Below, piece after piece: positions 36,424 to 49,059 of a DNA stretch of 64,000 bases. Under the pieces are notes generated by a model. The model had not been told where the DNA came from, searched no databases, and saw nothing but the letters and a program-made list of their open reading frames with translations. Source of the stretch: Calliopsis andreniformis (taxonomy: Eukaryota > Arthropoda > Insecta > Hymenoptera > Andrenidae); assembly GCF_051401765.1 (NCBI RefSeq), contig NC_135071.1, positions 6,736,961-6,800,960 on the forward strand, read 5' to 3'. A program made the translations under genes and the position numbers. Every line of letters begins with the position of its first letter. Position 1 is the first letter of the stretch.

Positions 36424-37725
36424 CAGGGTGTAATAAAAATCTTGTAGTTTCTTGAAAGGGGTGATTCAGAGAGTGATTGGAAACAACTTTTTCCTTAGCG
36501 AAAATGTTAGATGACACTTCGTTAACGAGTTATTAACGAAAAACACCGGCCAATGAGAGTGCGAGTTTGCCGCCCAAGCGGCAGCGGTAGCGTTGGGTAC
36601 GCGCTAGGTGCTACGGTGGTACTCCGAACAAGAAAGTCGGCATGCATCGAAGGAAATAGCATTAGTATGAAAATATTCGCATAACGTACAAAGAAGATCT
36701 CCGAGGTCACGTTTTCCTCGAAGCCAAAGCAATAAAGCCATAAATTACCTAAACGTGTGCCCCGGGTCTCTGCTAAGGTGCTTAGACTGATCCTGGCAGC
36801 GACAACTCGATACGTGTTGCTAAAAGTTTTTCTCTTATTGTTCGGGGACGAAAAAGACTTCCTCTTCTTTGCGAACACTTTTGGACCGATGCACGATGTG
36901 TCTCTTTTCTGTCTCGAAGCATTGGATACGTAGGCAGTAAAAGAGTGGAGTGAGCGCTTTTGTAAAACTATTTGATGGTCCGTTCGTTGTGCACTTCTTC
37001 AAAGCACGTGCTTTCTTAGAGGATACTGATTTCTTTCTCTCTCAACCTTGTTGTCGTAGTGGGAGTTAACTCATAATAGAACGATAGGAAACTACGTGAG
37101 GGTAGAAGGAGCTTCTCTGGAAAAATTCTAGCCTAATATAAATAATTTCGACGGTCGATGATCAGGATCGGTACAGTGACCCAGTGACACAGGTTTACAA
37201 ACTACAAGTGAATTGCATTTAATTCATTAATGATTATTATTTTTTAAATCTAACGCAGACTACTTTCAACTTTTTTATCTTCAACGTTAATTCTCTAATT
37301 CTCCGTTCATTTTGTCCGCTCACATCGAATAATTATTATTCTTGATTCTCCTTAAACAAAAAGATTGTATGTTCGTGTTTTTACGTTGCGTGTAGTTTTC
37401 CTCGATTTTAATTAATTATTCATTTCAAGTGGTAAACAAAAAAAGGACTCGGTATTATTGGTTATGTCGCTTTCAGTTTTCATACTAATGCTATTTCCTT
37501 CGATACATGCCGACTTTCTTGTTCGGAGTACAACCGTAGCGCTTAGCGCGTACCCGACTCTACCGCGGTCGCTCGGGCGGCAAACTCGCGCTCTCATTGG
37601 CTGGTGTTTTTCGTTAATAACTCGTTAATGAAGCCTCATCTTACATTTTCGCTAAGGAAAAAGTTGTTTCAAATCACCCCCGAATCAACCGTTTCAAGGA
37701 ACTACAACATTTTTGTTACACCCTG
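36424..37725. mobile_element. 1.30 kb long-arm foldback element, family F2
   Basis: Termini are CAGGGTGTAATAAAAAT and its inverted counterpart (TTGTTACACCCTG), each flanked by TA. The arms are about 265 bp (36424-36690 and 37460-37725). The block GTTAACGAGTTATTAACGAA is at 36521 and, inverted, at 37606-37629; next to it is GGCCAATGAGAG. The loop (36690-37460) is GC-richer on its left side. Its segment 36990-37110 recurs at 58243-58405. The minus open frame 36522-36878 spans arm and loop and shows no domain. No transposase is seen, so it is non-autonomous. Confidence 0.85.
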
Positions 37726-38063
37726 TACATTTATCTTAGAAAACATATCACAATAGACTATCAGAAATCATAATACATACGCATGATGAATAAAAAAATG
37801 CCACGCAGAGACGCTAAATTGTACAGAAATAATAATTTTCTACATATCAATAGCAAAAATAAATGAACCCCCCTCCCCAACGTCCCCAGAAAAAGAACAT
37901 TTGAAACGTAAAAATTCCAAGTAGTTGAATTCGATAGAAGGGGTCCGCCAAGTAGGTGCACCTTAGGTTTAATTTTTCTGATTTTCACATGTATTCGTTA
38001 TTTGTGAATCCATTTAAAATATTAATGTTTTATTGCGATTTTCTAATTAACGTGTTGTGGAGC

Positions 38064-38996
38064 ACACTGTGCAAAGCGTATAAACATGCTGTGTGTTGCC
38101 TATCATGGGAGAATTTTACACCTTTGGATCGGTGGAGATTTGTCAAAAACCTTTGCTGCAAAATTGTCCTTCATCGACTTTTTTGGGTCAAATTTTCTTA
38201 TGATCACATCGTACTCTACTCATAAAGAGGAACAAACTTGCAAAAGGAACCTCTGATTGTTCCCATGGAAAATGGTTAAGAGGTTTTATTATCATCTAGG
38301 CCGATCTCATTCACGTAACATTTCCATTTCAAGTGAAACACATGATCCATGTTATTATTTCGTGAAATTCGTGCAATCTCCACATTGGAAAAAAGAACAA
38401 AAATGTTAGTTCAGCAGACCTTTGTTCTTTGATTTACGATTAGAAGGAGGAATAGAATATAAACATTTTTCTGCATAAAAAGGTAATAATGACTGTGAAT
38501 TACTGTTTTATTGACTATGATGGACTATTTTACTGACTATGATTGGCTATAATCTTATTTGCACATTATGTTTCACTTATCAGGAGGTGCGTATAGAAGA
38601 AAATTGTCGAATATTTTACCCCTTAGGTACATGAAAGATGTCGAAGCATTTCATTTTGTCATAATTGCAGTATTAATCTATGTTAATAAACAGTCAAATG
38701 TTAACATAAATCACATGTGTCACTTGAAATGGAAATACTACATGAATAAAATCGGTCTAGATAATAATAAAACTTTCTAACTATTTTCCATGGGAACGAT
38801 TAGATTGTGACCCATGGTTTCTTTTGCAAGTTTGTTTCTCTCGATAAGCAGAATACAATGCGATCATAAAAAAGTTTGTCCTTCAAGAAGCCTATGAAGA
38901 ATAATTTTGCGGCAAGGTTTCTTGACAGATCTTCACCGCTTTAAAGGTGTAGAATTCTCTCATGACAGTTAAATCACAACATTTTTATACACCCTG
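38064..38996. mobile_element. Foldback element with CACCCTGTA end (family F3)
   Basis: The arms of about 280 bp (38064-38350 and 38715-38996) are reverse complements with shared words TTTGCAAGTTTGTTTC, CATGGGAAC and CATTTCAAGTGA. The right end is ACACCCTG followed by TA, as in F1 and F2; the left end is decayed. The open frames 37956-38225 and 38559-38780 lie in the arms or loop and have no domain. Confidence 0.75.
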
Positions 38997-39284
38997 TAGA
39001 AATGGGATAAGTACTTTTAACTTCCATACCTTCTTCAATTCAAATAGATTAATGTTTTCTGGCGGTTTTGTAATTACCGAAATTTAGAGCACCCTTCCTT
39101 CCCTTACTTCCTTCAAATTGTAATGAACATTTTTTGGTGTATTGTTTAATTATATCTTCCTTACGTTTAATATTTTTTGGGTTTCATTTTTGTGGATTAA
39201 TATTTTTTTAAAATATTAATTTCACTCTCTTCATATCTATGCAAACTCTTATCAAACACTTATCCTGACTAGACTGCAATGGTG

Positions 39285-40800
39285 AGCTAAATTCCATAAT
39301 ATACCCAAAAATCAGCACAGCTTTCGAAAAGATAAATCATGTAGAGATAGTTTAACAAACTTAACATTAAAAATAAGCGAAACGTTTTCTGAAAAGAAGG
39401 AGGTTTTAGCAGCCTTTTTCGATGTTCAAGGAGCCTTTGATAATGTAAACACAAATATGTTACTGACTAAACTGGCTTTATTGGGACGCTCAACTAGTAT
39501 ATTGTAGTTTTTAAAATTTCTAACTCACGAAAGGCACATATTCACTGATTATCTTGATAAAGATTACAAACTTTCCTACAAGGAGGTCACCCAAGGAGGA
39601 GTTCTTAGCCCTTTATTGTTCATCTTATATGTCTCCGGCCTCAATGAAAAGTTATCTAAAAACATTATAGTGTATCAATTTGCGGACGATATAGTAGTGT
39701 ATTTAAAAACCTCAATTACTAGTAGAGGAGTAAACACTTTAGAACAAGCAATTAAAACAATAGAAATGTAACAGGAAGAAAATAATACCAGGAAACACAG
39801 AAATCAAAATTAACAATCACACTATAAAATCTAACGAAACTGCCAGATTTCTGGGTATTACCTTTGATTACAAAATATCATTCACACCGCACTCAGAATT
39901 AGTTATTGGAAAGTGTACGAAAGCATTAAATTTAATCAAATACTTATGTGGAACATGGTGGGGCTCTGACCCACAAACTTTACTTATAATGTATAAAAGT
40001 TTTATACAATCAATTATCGTATATAAGAAAATAAGTAACAAACTGGAAAAAATATAAAACATAGCAATAAGATTAGCTCTAGGTTATCGTAGGCCCACAC
40101 CCACCAATATCCTAATAGTAGAGACTAAACTCTAAACTATTGTTAATTAAAGAACGAACAAAATATCTGTGCAACTCCTATCTATTAAAAATTCTATCTA
40201 ACACTAGTTGCAGGTATTATAGGAAACGAGAGTGCAGATCGCTTCGCGAAAGCAGCCACCGAATCAAATGCTCCAGATATTCCACTTATCGCCTACACAA
40301 ACTCAAATGAAACATTTAAAAAAGCAGCTAAACTCAGTGTAGAAAGGATAATCAAAGAAAAGCGTACTTTAAACAATATTACACTAACACACAAACTCCA
40401 TGGCTTAAAAATAGAAAACTGTGTTTGTCGTCACAATAAATGGGATTAGAGCAAACCATTATAATTTAGCGGCCTGTCTTGCACGTGTGAGCATCATAAA
40501 TAACTATAAATGTAAATGCCACTATGAAAGTGAGGACATAGACCATGTTGTTTAGCGGTGCAAGCTATATGACCGTCAAAGAAATAAATTAATTGACTCC
40601 AAAAAATAAAATTACAGCTACCTCTCAGTATGAATCTAATCTAGTAGTAAAACCAAATATATCATCATGTCTCTACGTCTTCTCTTTTCTACAAAATTTT
40701 AATTTAAACATCTAATATACATTATAAAACCACAATGTAAAACAAAATAAATTTCCATGGAGGTTTCAAATGCTATAATAATAATAAAAAAAAAAAGAAA
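39285..40800 (+). pseudogene. I-like LINE: reverse transcriptase and RNase H relict
   Basis: The plus strand encodes QHSFRKDKSCRDSL, then FFDVQGAFDNVNTNML, the conserved EVTQGGVLSPLLFILYV and the catalytic QFADDIVVYL of reverse transcriptase. TARFLGITFDYKISFTPH and ALNLIKYLCGTWWGSDPQ follow. After a deletion near 40205 comes an RNase H end piece, AGIIGNESADRFAKAA. Stops and frameshifts occur at about 39505, 39768 and 40055. The relict ends in a TAATAATAATAA plus A-rich tail near 40775-40800. The RNase H and the (TAA)n tail favour an I-clade element, 5'-truncated and dead. Confidence 0.85.
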
Positions 40801-41077
40801 TATCTTAAAATTGAGCGTCCGCAGTTAAGAATTAATATTAATATTTATTATTATTAATTAATAATAATCATTTTCTAAACGAACACTTATATGTAGCATA
40901 TATGTTATTTCAACAGTCTTTAAGTATGTAGAATAAAAATTGAGATAAGAAAGTAACGCTCATATAATTCAGAGCTTAAAGGGAGAAAACAACATTAAGC
41001 ATGTAACAAATTTTAGTTAGCATTCAAAAATGCTAGGGGTTGCAAAAATTATCATTTGAACTTCATAAAAACTATTA

Positions 41078-41301
41078 TTAACACTAGAACTACCAAACCA
41101 GTCATAATGACAGATATGATTATTCCTTATACACAGTTTATTTTTTACAAACATTATTTCTTTCTCACTTAATACTGAAGAATACAAGAAGAACATATGA
41201 GTAAACGTTATTTCTGTAAATTATATACGTTTTCAGACATTTGTAGTTGTGGCACATCGTTAAAAATAGCCATAGATTAACCATGGTAGTTCTAGTGTTA
41301 A
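41078..41301. mobile_element. piggyBac-type MITE, 216 bp between TTAA
   Basis: TTAA at 41078-41081 and 41298-41301 brackets perfect inverted ends CACTAGAACTACCA and TGGTAGTTCTAGTG. The TTAA target and the TTAACACTAGAA start resemble piggyBac termini. The interior is AT-rich without coding capacity. Confidence 0.8.
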
Positions 41302-41315
41302 TTGCATCTACAATA

Positions 41316-41511
41316 CAGCAAATCTAGCTTTGCTGGCAAACTGCACAAACCGACGAAAAGAGGCGATGAGGCGAATGATGTTAAAGAAGGAGAGTTACGA
41401 CTACAGAAGATGAACCCCCTAACTTCGATGGATGAACCCTCCACTTCAATAGATAAGTCTCCCTATTTCGACGGATGATCTACTGCACCACCGGCAAAGC
41501 TAGATATGCTA
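41316..41511. mobile_element. 196 bp TIR element with a minisatellite core
   Basis: The ends AGCAAATCTAGCTTTGCTGG and AGCATATCTAGCTTTGCCGG (from the right) are inverted and bordered by TA. Inside, three units of about 22 bp (41409-41430, 41431-41452, 41453-41473) start GATGAACCC or a variant. It lies 14 bp from the piggyBac-type element. Confidence 0.65.
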
Positions 41512-41519
41512 TACTTTGT

Positions 41520-43740
41520 TTAGAAGTGTTATTAACTTTTTTTAATCTTTCTACTACAAATCCCAGGTAGTATGCATCTTCCACTGCCATATTTCATATT
41601 AAATAGAAAAGTTCAGTATAATCATCCTTCATGAGTAAAAAGAACATCATTGGGTAAACTTTTTTAAGAGCGCAGTCAATACTAATTACTGTGTATTCGT
41701 ACATGTATCTTCATATCACTCTATCTAAATAAATTTTATGGGTAAATAACGATGTAATTAAGAATCCTTAAGAATTTGGGAACTCAAACAAACCAGAAAT
41801 TATGTAACAGAAAATAATTAATATTATAACTTTCTCATGTTTAAATAGCTATTTTAAGACACTGTCAAGTTAAAACATCTGTTCTGAAGATTCTGTTGGC
41901 GGCAGGAACAATAACAATCGAAAGGAAAGAAACGAGAAGGGGTAGTATCGTCAGAAGTAGGAAACTATAATGGCAGTGTGTCTTCTGGCGCCTTCAAGTC
42001 TCTCAGACACGCCTTCCAACGTGGTCATTTACAAGAAACCATACGGTGCTTGCATATGGTGCGATTCTGTAATCCTTACCTACCGAAGAACATTATTCAC
42101 TCCTGTAGATTTTTCACATACACATGGAAACATGAATTGCACGTGTGTTTACAAGTTATTTTCAAGTGCAAACTAGGTTTATCATGTATTATGCAGACTG
42201 TTTTTTGGTTTACACACACAGAGTTACTTTAACAACAGTTCTTGTTTATGTCAACTAATGAGAATTTATAGATATTTACAGATGATAGGTATATCGCGAT
42301 GGATCTTTGAACTATATTATGACACGTAAAAAGATTTCGTAAATATGCAGCTTAGTGGCTTTTTTCAACTTCGGCTATTTCACATAACTATTCTTTTAAT
42401 AAAGTTTATTTTATTAGTAAAATGATAAATCAATCGGAGGAACTGATATGCTTTCCGTTATTTAAAAAAAAAGCGTAAACTTTGAAAGAAATAATACAGT
42501 TTAGGGGAGCAAACTCCTACAATGTTGACCTTGATACATGTTGTTAAGGACACTTTTCCGAGTAACCTTCAGAACATTTTAACTGCTGTTTGTTCTTCGT
42601 TAAAAAATTATTAAAAAAAGACATTCGAAAAATATGGTCATGTCTAGTTTGGGCATTTCACGGAAGCTTCAGATCCTCATAATGCAACAATAAGATACAA
42701 AACATCCCTTGCCGAAATGGCAATAACAGATATTTAAGTGTTACGCTAAGATGACTATTACTGCTTTTTAGTTGTACGCTACATATTTTGTATTGTGTAA
42801 AACGCTGGCTTAGAATGTGTAAAAATTAACGAAAATGTGAGACACTATTGAAGAATATAAGTTCTAGACACAAAGCAACAAAAAGTTCAAATGCACGTAT
42901 GCCCGAAAATTTTTACACCTATAACACTGGTCTAGTGCTTACTTGCCTTCACATTGTACTACCCTCTTTAAGGTCCTGCTAGAAACAGAGATATTTAAGC
43001 CATGTAAATGGTCAAGACACATTGACTCCATTCATCTAGATATAAGCGAGTAGCACACCATACGCAACACTGAACTTTTTTCATTGTTTTCGTGTCTAGA
43101 ACCTACCTTCTTATAATGTTACATTTTTGGAAATGTCCTGTATTTTACTGTCCTATATTATTACATATACATATATGTATGTACAACAGTGATTTTAAGA
43201 AAAGTGTTTTGTAGTATATTCCACATTTTCTGTTATTAGTCTATGAAGTCAGTTTTTACATGTGTTGATTAGTTGATTCTATGGTGTAAGGATGGCTGTG
43301 TGTTATGTCTGATTGGCAAATTCTATAGTGTGAAGGTAGTTACGCATCTGCGGGATGTTTTTTGGAAAAGAAATTTAAACTTTCTACGAAGTTCTCACCC
43401 ATTATCGTTTAACGAAAGCTTTCATTCTGAGATTTTTAGACGTAGACATGATGAGCATCGAAGTTATTTCTAACCAATGTTCGTAACTTCTACCGAACCG
43501 CTTCCCAAAGATTTGAATGTAATCAACTGACAAACCTGGCTGTTGCGTTTAACATTGGTGATGAATAAACTCTAGACATTATAAAATCATAATACATCAT
43601 AAAATCGAGATTTTACGAAACACCCTGTACATAAATATTTGTAAAATTTCCTTCAATATCTAAAAGTTTGGAAGGTATATAAAAATTTGGTAAGTATATA
43701 CTCCACAGGTGCTCATACTTAACAAGTAAATAGTTTCGTC
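41520..43740. other. No supported gene
   Basis: AT-rich sequence. Two overlapping open frames at 41970-42232 show no domain. A loose inverted repeat (TTCTAGACAC words) spans 42840-43110. A lone CACCCTGTA terminus ends at 43627, possibly the remains of another F-type element. Confidence 0.4.
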
Positions 43741-43988
43741 CGAGGATTGTGGAGGTCTAGCGATAATTAATCGTTACATATTGATAAGAGATAAGTGACA
43801 GGAATTGAAATCATTGGGGAGGGTGGCCAAGCTGAAGAATTAGGAACCCCTAGCATCGAAGCGGCTGCGCGTGGCGGGAAAGGAAGCGTGGTAGGGAAGA
43901 AGGTGGTGAGAGGAGTCTGTGTGCTCGCGAAGCGCGATATCTCAGTCGGGATGCCGGTCGCGTATCCGCTCGTTGACTTGGTGCCGTG

Positions 43989-44112
43989 ATGGTCGGTGAA
44001 CGTGTGAAACTTGTGCTAGGGATCATCGAGGACCGCTCGCGGCTCCTGATAACAATCTTCCTCCTTTCAACGTTCACGGGAAGTGTTTGGACAGACAACT
44101 CCACCGGTTCCG
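43989..44112 (+). CDS. Candidate first coding exon with signal peptide
   Basis: An ATG at 43989, five codons after an in-frame stop, opens a frame of 41 codons plus one base that ends exactly at a strong donor, G|GTGAGTGC at 44113. The peptide begins MVGERVKLVLGIIEDRSR and continues with the hydrophobic stretch LLITIFLLSTFTGSVW, then a polar TDNSTGS tail. That is a typical signal peptide with a basic n-region and a likely cleavage near SVW. The upstream 200 bp is GC- and CpG-rich, as expected for a 5' untranslated region, and contains a 64-codon upstream frame (43795-43989) that overlaps the ATG. The gene is not recognised. The exon ends in phase 1, so the 54164 exon (phase 0) cannot follow it directly. 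Confidence 0.55.
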
Positions 44113-44172
44113 GTGAGTGCGTATTTATTAACAACTGACGGTGATGAGTGATGGATTGTTGATTGTACGACG

Positions 44173-44398
44173 CAGATGAGTGAAGTTGAATATAAAAATT
44201 AGGTCTGAGTTAGCTGGATTACTATCAAGTGTAGAATCATGCATTATTTGGGGCAGATGAGTGAGATTTAGAGTCTAAATTATGCGGGGGTTAACTGGCA
44301 AATGTTAGGTCATCTACTGTTTGGAGTCAGATGAGTTCTGAGGTCTAGATTAGGTCTGGGTTAACTGACAAGCGTTAGATCATCCTTTGCTTGTCGTC
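44173..44398 (+). repeat. Degenerate tandem repeat, about 75 bp, three units
   Basis: Units start CAGATGAGT at 44173, 44254 and 44328 and share TTAGGTCTG, GGGTTAACTG and GTTAGRTCATC words. They lie just downstream of the splice donor at 44113, so if that exon is real they are in its intron. Confidence 0.75.
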
Positions 44399-45177
44399 AA
44401 AGGAAGTCTGAATTCTGAGATCTCAAGCTGTAAGCCTGTAACTGCGTTCTCACTGAAATAACAAATGTAACACTGAAGAATGTTTTGTTATCTGTGATTA
44501 CAGCTATTCCAAAAAGTGTCTAACAAATACATTTGAAAAATGGGAAATATTTTGTCCACGTCAATAACTTCCCCAAGTAACATGGAACAAAACAGCGGCT
44601 CTTCAACAAAAGTTCAATAAAAAGTTTGTAGTTGTTGCTTCAGTGAGGACACTGCTTGGTGTCTCACGAAGTGTCTTTTACTGCTTCTACTGCTAGGTTA
44701 CATACCGCTAAGTACCTTGATGTGGCTCACAACATATAAAGATCAAACACAAATACTCTTCCATTTTTCAACCCTCAGATCAATTCTGTATAACCGCCTT
44801 GTACGAAAGTTGAATTTTTTCGCTTTATTCGCTAACACCCGTAGATGTACAACGCACAGTGCTTATGAGTGATTTTAATGTTTCTGTGTTATAAAATGTT
44901 TACATGCCAGTGGTAAAGTAAAAGTCACATTCAGCTGTTTCCAACGTTTTGTATGATCTTCGCCAGTTGTGGTCAAGTTTCCCAAGTTCCTCGTGATTCT
45001 TCCATTATACTATGCGTGCATGTGCAGCTACCACGCGTGATTTTAGCCTGAAATTGTTTTTGTGTGGTAAAAGAAACTTTTGTTTGGAACTATGTGACTT
45101 CTGTAATGTGTGTTGAATATATTTGATTCTATTACATACTTAAGGTAATGACTACCTTCTGACCTAAGGCTGTCAGA

Positions 45178-46105
45178 ATGTTAATCATAATATTTAATGC
45201 TATTTTAAGAACCCAATACTTCCTCATTAATTGGAAAGCAGCACAGATTATTCTGCTACATAAACCTAACAAATACCTACACTTGCCATCATCTTATAGA
45301 GTTATCTCTCTGCTACCCACACTATCGAAAGTATTGGAAAGAATAATATCAACGAGAATGAAAAAGATAAGCACAGAGTAAATCTAATGCCATCACATCA
45401 ATGTGGCTTCAAAAATAAACATGCAACAATAGAACAGATACATAGACTTACAAATGGGTTTACACGAGAGTTTTCTCGAATATAAGCAATACTACACACT
45501 ACACGGCTCTTTTTCTAGATATAGGAAAAGCATTTAAAAAAGTTTGGCACAGGGACTTCTGCACAAAGTTAGTTAAACATTTCCTAGGCCTTACTATAAA
45601 CTCATCGAATCCTATCTAAAATAAAGAACCATGAGAGAAACCAATACGTTCACATTCGCAGACGACACAGTCATATTAGTCATCTATAACCACTCTATGC
45701 CAGCGTCAAATATCTTACAACATCTCGTAAGGCTAGAAAAATGGTTGCATCGGTGAAAAATAAAAGTAAACACGAACAAGTGTAAGCACATTACGTTAAA
45801 GAAAGGAACTGTCCCTGTTGTAAAGTTTAACAATACTTCTGTATCACAAACCAAAACGGTTAAATAGCTAGGACTACATTCGGACTCAAAATTAACTTAT
45901 ATTATAACTACAATCGACCAAACCCATATCAAAAGGAGAAACATGTACTGGCTTACCTGCAAAAGTTCTAAACTAAGTCTTGACAATAAACTTTTAATCT
46001 ACAAAACAATTATAAAGCCTATCTGGATCTACGGCATCGCGATGTGATGCATGGCAGTCAAAAGCCACATTGCTAAACTTGAGACATTACAATCCATAAC
46101 TCTAT
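45178..46105 (+). pseudogene. Jockey-like LINE reverse transcriptase relict
   Basis: The frame from 45178 begins MLIIIFNAILRTQYFL, then NWKAAQIILLHKPNK, SSYRVISLLPTLSKVLERI, a stop at 45379, and PSHQCGFKNKHATIEQIHRL. Further on are SLFLDIGKAFKKVWH and, after a deletion, the catalytic TFADDTVILV, then VRLEKWLHR and KLLIYKTIIKPIWIYGIA. The order is that of Jockey-type reverse transcriptases. The segment holding QGSVLSP is deleted, and several stops are present. The element is truncated at both ends, so endonuclease and tail are missing. It lies in the putative intron after 44112. Confidence 0.8.
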
Positions 46106-46656
46106 CCATAACTCAGATTACTTTTAGTTATTAAAAAACTTGTTAAGAACTTTGTCTTAATACTATTTCTTCTTACTGAATTTTTGTCTTCATATGTGTC
46201 ATTATACTGCTTCCTAAACAAGTGTTTTGCAATGACATGTCGATAACAGTGGTTTAAGTTGCTTTTGTTTAGGGAAAAAGTGGACAACAATACATGTCAC
46301 ATGCTTTTGAGGTAAAATATGGTACTGTTGGAAGTATAGGATACTTTCATAGGCTTTTTATTTTCAATATTCAGGTTCTATAAAATAATCTACTTCTGTA
46401 TTGAATTTTATTTAGAATGGGCAACTTTTTTTATACGAATTCAGCTGAATACTTTTTGATACCCTGACAACGGACAAGTTGATGACGCCAGCGGGTTATT
46501 TTTCAAACCGTTTGCGCTATACATACATATAACACGCAACCTGTATATTGGGAAATTATAAAACTTGCTCATAAATATTTTTGAAAGTATTAACAACGTT
46601 AAACGCAGTTATAATTTGATACTTTTGAGAGAATTATCTTGTCTGCAAATGCTTGT

Positions 46657-48005
46657 TTGACTTACAAGGAAACATTGCGAGGTGTAAATCTTGGATTTTT
46701 ACGAAACTTGACAGGATTGTAGAGTAGCCGAAAATATTCGATATGTATTTTTTTATCGGCTCTAATTCATGTTAAGATGATGAAAACATTTTTGTAATAA
46801 TTACGTAGAATGATATTAATGTGTTTGATTCGTTCCAGCTTCTACAGTAAAGATACCACCGATGACATATCTTACAACAAAAACTGCGCTTTTCAGAGCT
46901 ACCATATTTTTTTAAACGTAGACGACACATGGTTCAACTTAAGTATAATTGTTCAACATAATTCAAACATCCTTCCATTCGCGATTTTGTCTTCTCGTCG
47001 GATAATCGGATGATTCTATGTCCAAAGTACAAGACAGCTCGAAACATTTTTTAAACAAGATTAATAGTTTTTATTACAAAAAAATACTAATCTGTGAAAA
47101 GGTATACGGAAACTAGAATTATTTAAAATAAAAATTGAAAGAAAAAGTAAAAACCTCTCGCGATATTTTAACCCGGAACCTGCAGATTATGAGTCATTAT
47201 CAATTATTATTCGACTATAGGACTTTCTTGTAAATTTGTTCGATTAAACCACATTTTCTGAAGAAATTCCAATTGTTTGCATATAGCAATTAATAATTAT
47301 TGACAGAAAATGATCTATAAACCAGCTTTACTTCCTATATTTTCATCTATGCAAGGCTCACTGACACTGAACCCCTCGTACCGTTTGCAACGAGTGCCAG
47401 ACGTTAAGAGTATTCATTAGCAATGTTATTATTTATATATTTAGTAAACAATAAACAAAGTGTATTATAATATAATGACGAAAACATTAGAAGGATATAT
47501 AGTTTTTTTAAAATCACTCGTTTCAGGCTCCGATTCCGCAAAAAATGTAGTCTAGGAATACTATTATTTCGTTTATAACGTAAAAATTCAAAACTTTATT
47601 TTATCCGTATTTTGTGTTTTAGTTCATAGTATTCGCATACAAATTTGGGAAATGATCGATCAACATTTAGTCAGTGAAAACAACGAAAATATACTCTTTT
47701 TAAATGTATTTCTTAAACAAATTGATATTTTCAAAAACTGTTTACACAAGTGAATTCGTCGTTCAAAAATACGCAATCACCCCATTTATACCATTTTGTT
47801 ACATACACTAGTTTTCGAGATATTAAGCGAAATATGTTTTCCAACTCTAATTGGGGGTAGTTTTCACCCCCTTAATATGAATTACTGCGGATAAAAGAAA
47901 TACGTATCAAATATTTTCGGTTGCTCTACAATCCTATCAAGTTTCGTCAAAATCAGCGAGATTTACATCTCGCCATATTTCCTTGTTAGGCATCAAATGG
48001 TTGTT
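46657..48005. mobile_element. Inverted-repeat element, arms about 140 bp
   Basis: The left arm (46657-46795) and right arm (47870-48005) share, inverted, ACGAAACTTGACAGGATTGT and ACCGAAAATATTYGATAYGT words at about 80 percent. The 1.07 kb interior is AT-rich; the open frame 46810-47013 has no domain. The true ends beyond the arms were not identified. Confidence 0.6.
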
Positions 48006-49059
48006 GAATTTTCATAAAAATCAATTATATTATTATGCGGTAAGATTTGATTAAATGGTAACTGTAGTTAATCATAAACTGTGACTGAACTTTTAATCTG
48101 CCACGTCTCAAGTGACTTGAGTTCATTATCCGAAGGTTAGACCTTTCCTTGTTTATTAAATTACGACTATTTTTTTACTTAATTCATTTCTAACGCTATT
48201 TACAAAGCGTTAACAAAATTCATGGGGTTGCTGGCAGGATATGCATTATACATATGCTGTGCTATCATTTATTGAGTTTATAAAATAAATTATTTTTAAA
48301 AGATAAGTTTTTTGAGGCGAACATCGGATTTCACAAATTATTAAATAGTTTTTCGAAAAATTGAGTACTTCGTATACACACATAATTGAGGTAGTTTAAA
48401 TAAATGAAAGATACATTTTAACATACTTACTAGAAACTTTATTTAATCTTGCAATTAAATGTAACACGGATAAATACTGCAATGGTTAATCAATACATTT
48501 ATAACGTGATGAAATTACGAGTATCAAAATAAAGATTTCATTGGACAGGAATTATAACGATTCTGCTTCCTCTCGACGAAGTATGTACATTCCGATACTA
48601 CAGATAACTAAATTAATGAATCACAGGACTAAAAGCAATGTATAATATCTATCATACACAGATTAACCTCTTTACCTTTTTCAATCAATCACACTCGTGC
48701 ACCTTTTACAGTATTTTCACTACTGATCATGCCGCAACGTCTAACAAGGCTCTTTTAACAATATTTTTTTATTTATCTACAAAAAAAATAATTACACATA
48801 TAACGCACCTACTACATAAAAATCATTAGATTTAAAAATCACTATTTTTTAATACATCAATAAATCTATCTAATCATTCTTTGCAAAAATAGTATTAATC
48901 TATTTATGTCTAAAAACCATTTTACTAGATACTTAAATTTCAATGTTTTCAATTACTGAATGTATATATCTTCTAAGCCGATGTTTTTTCAGCATAAATG
49001 GGTTAATACTTTTTTGTAGAAAATGACCAGTTGGATCGATTAATATATTAAAAAATATA

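Noticed and set aside
42840..43110. Inverted repeat with TTCTAGACAC words as a transposon
   Set aside because: Only the outer 40 bp match well and no ends or target duplication are visible.
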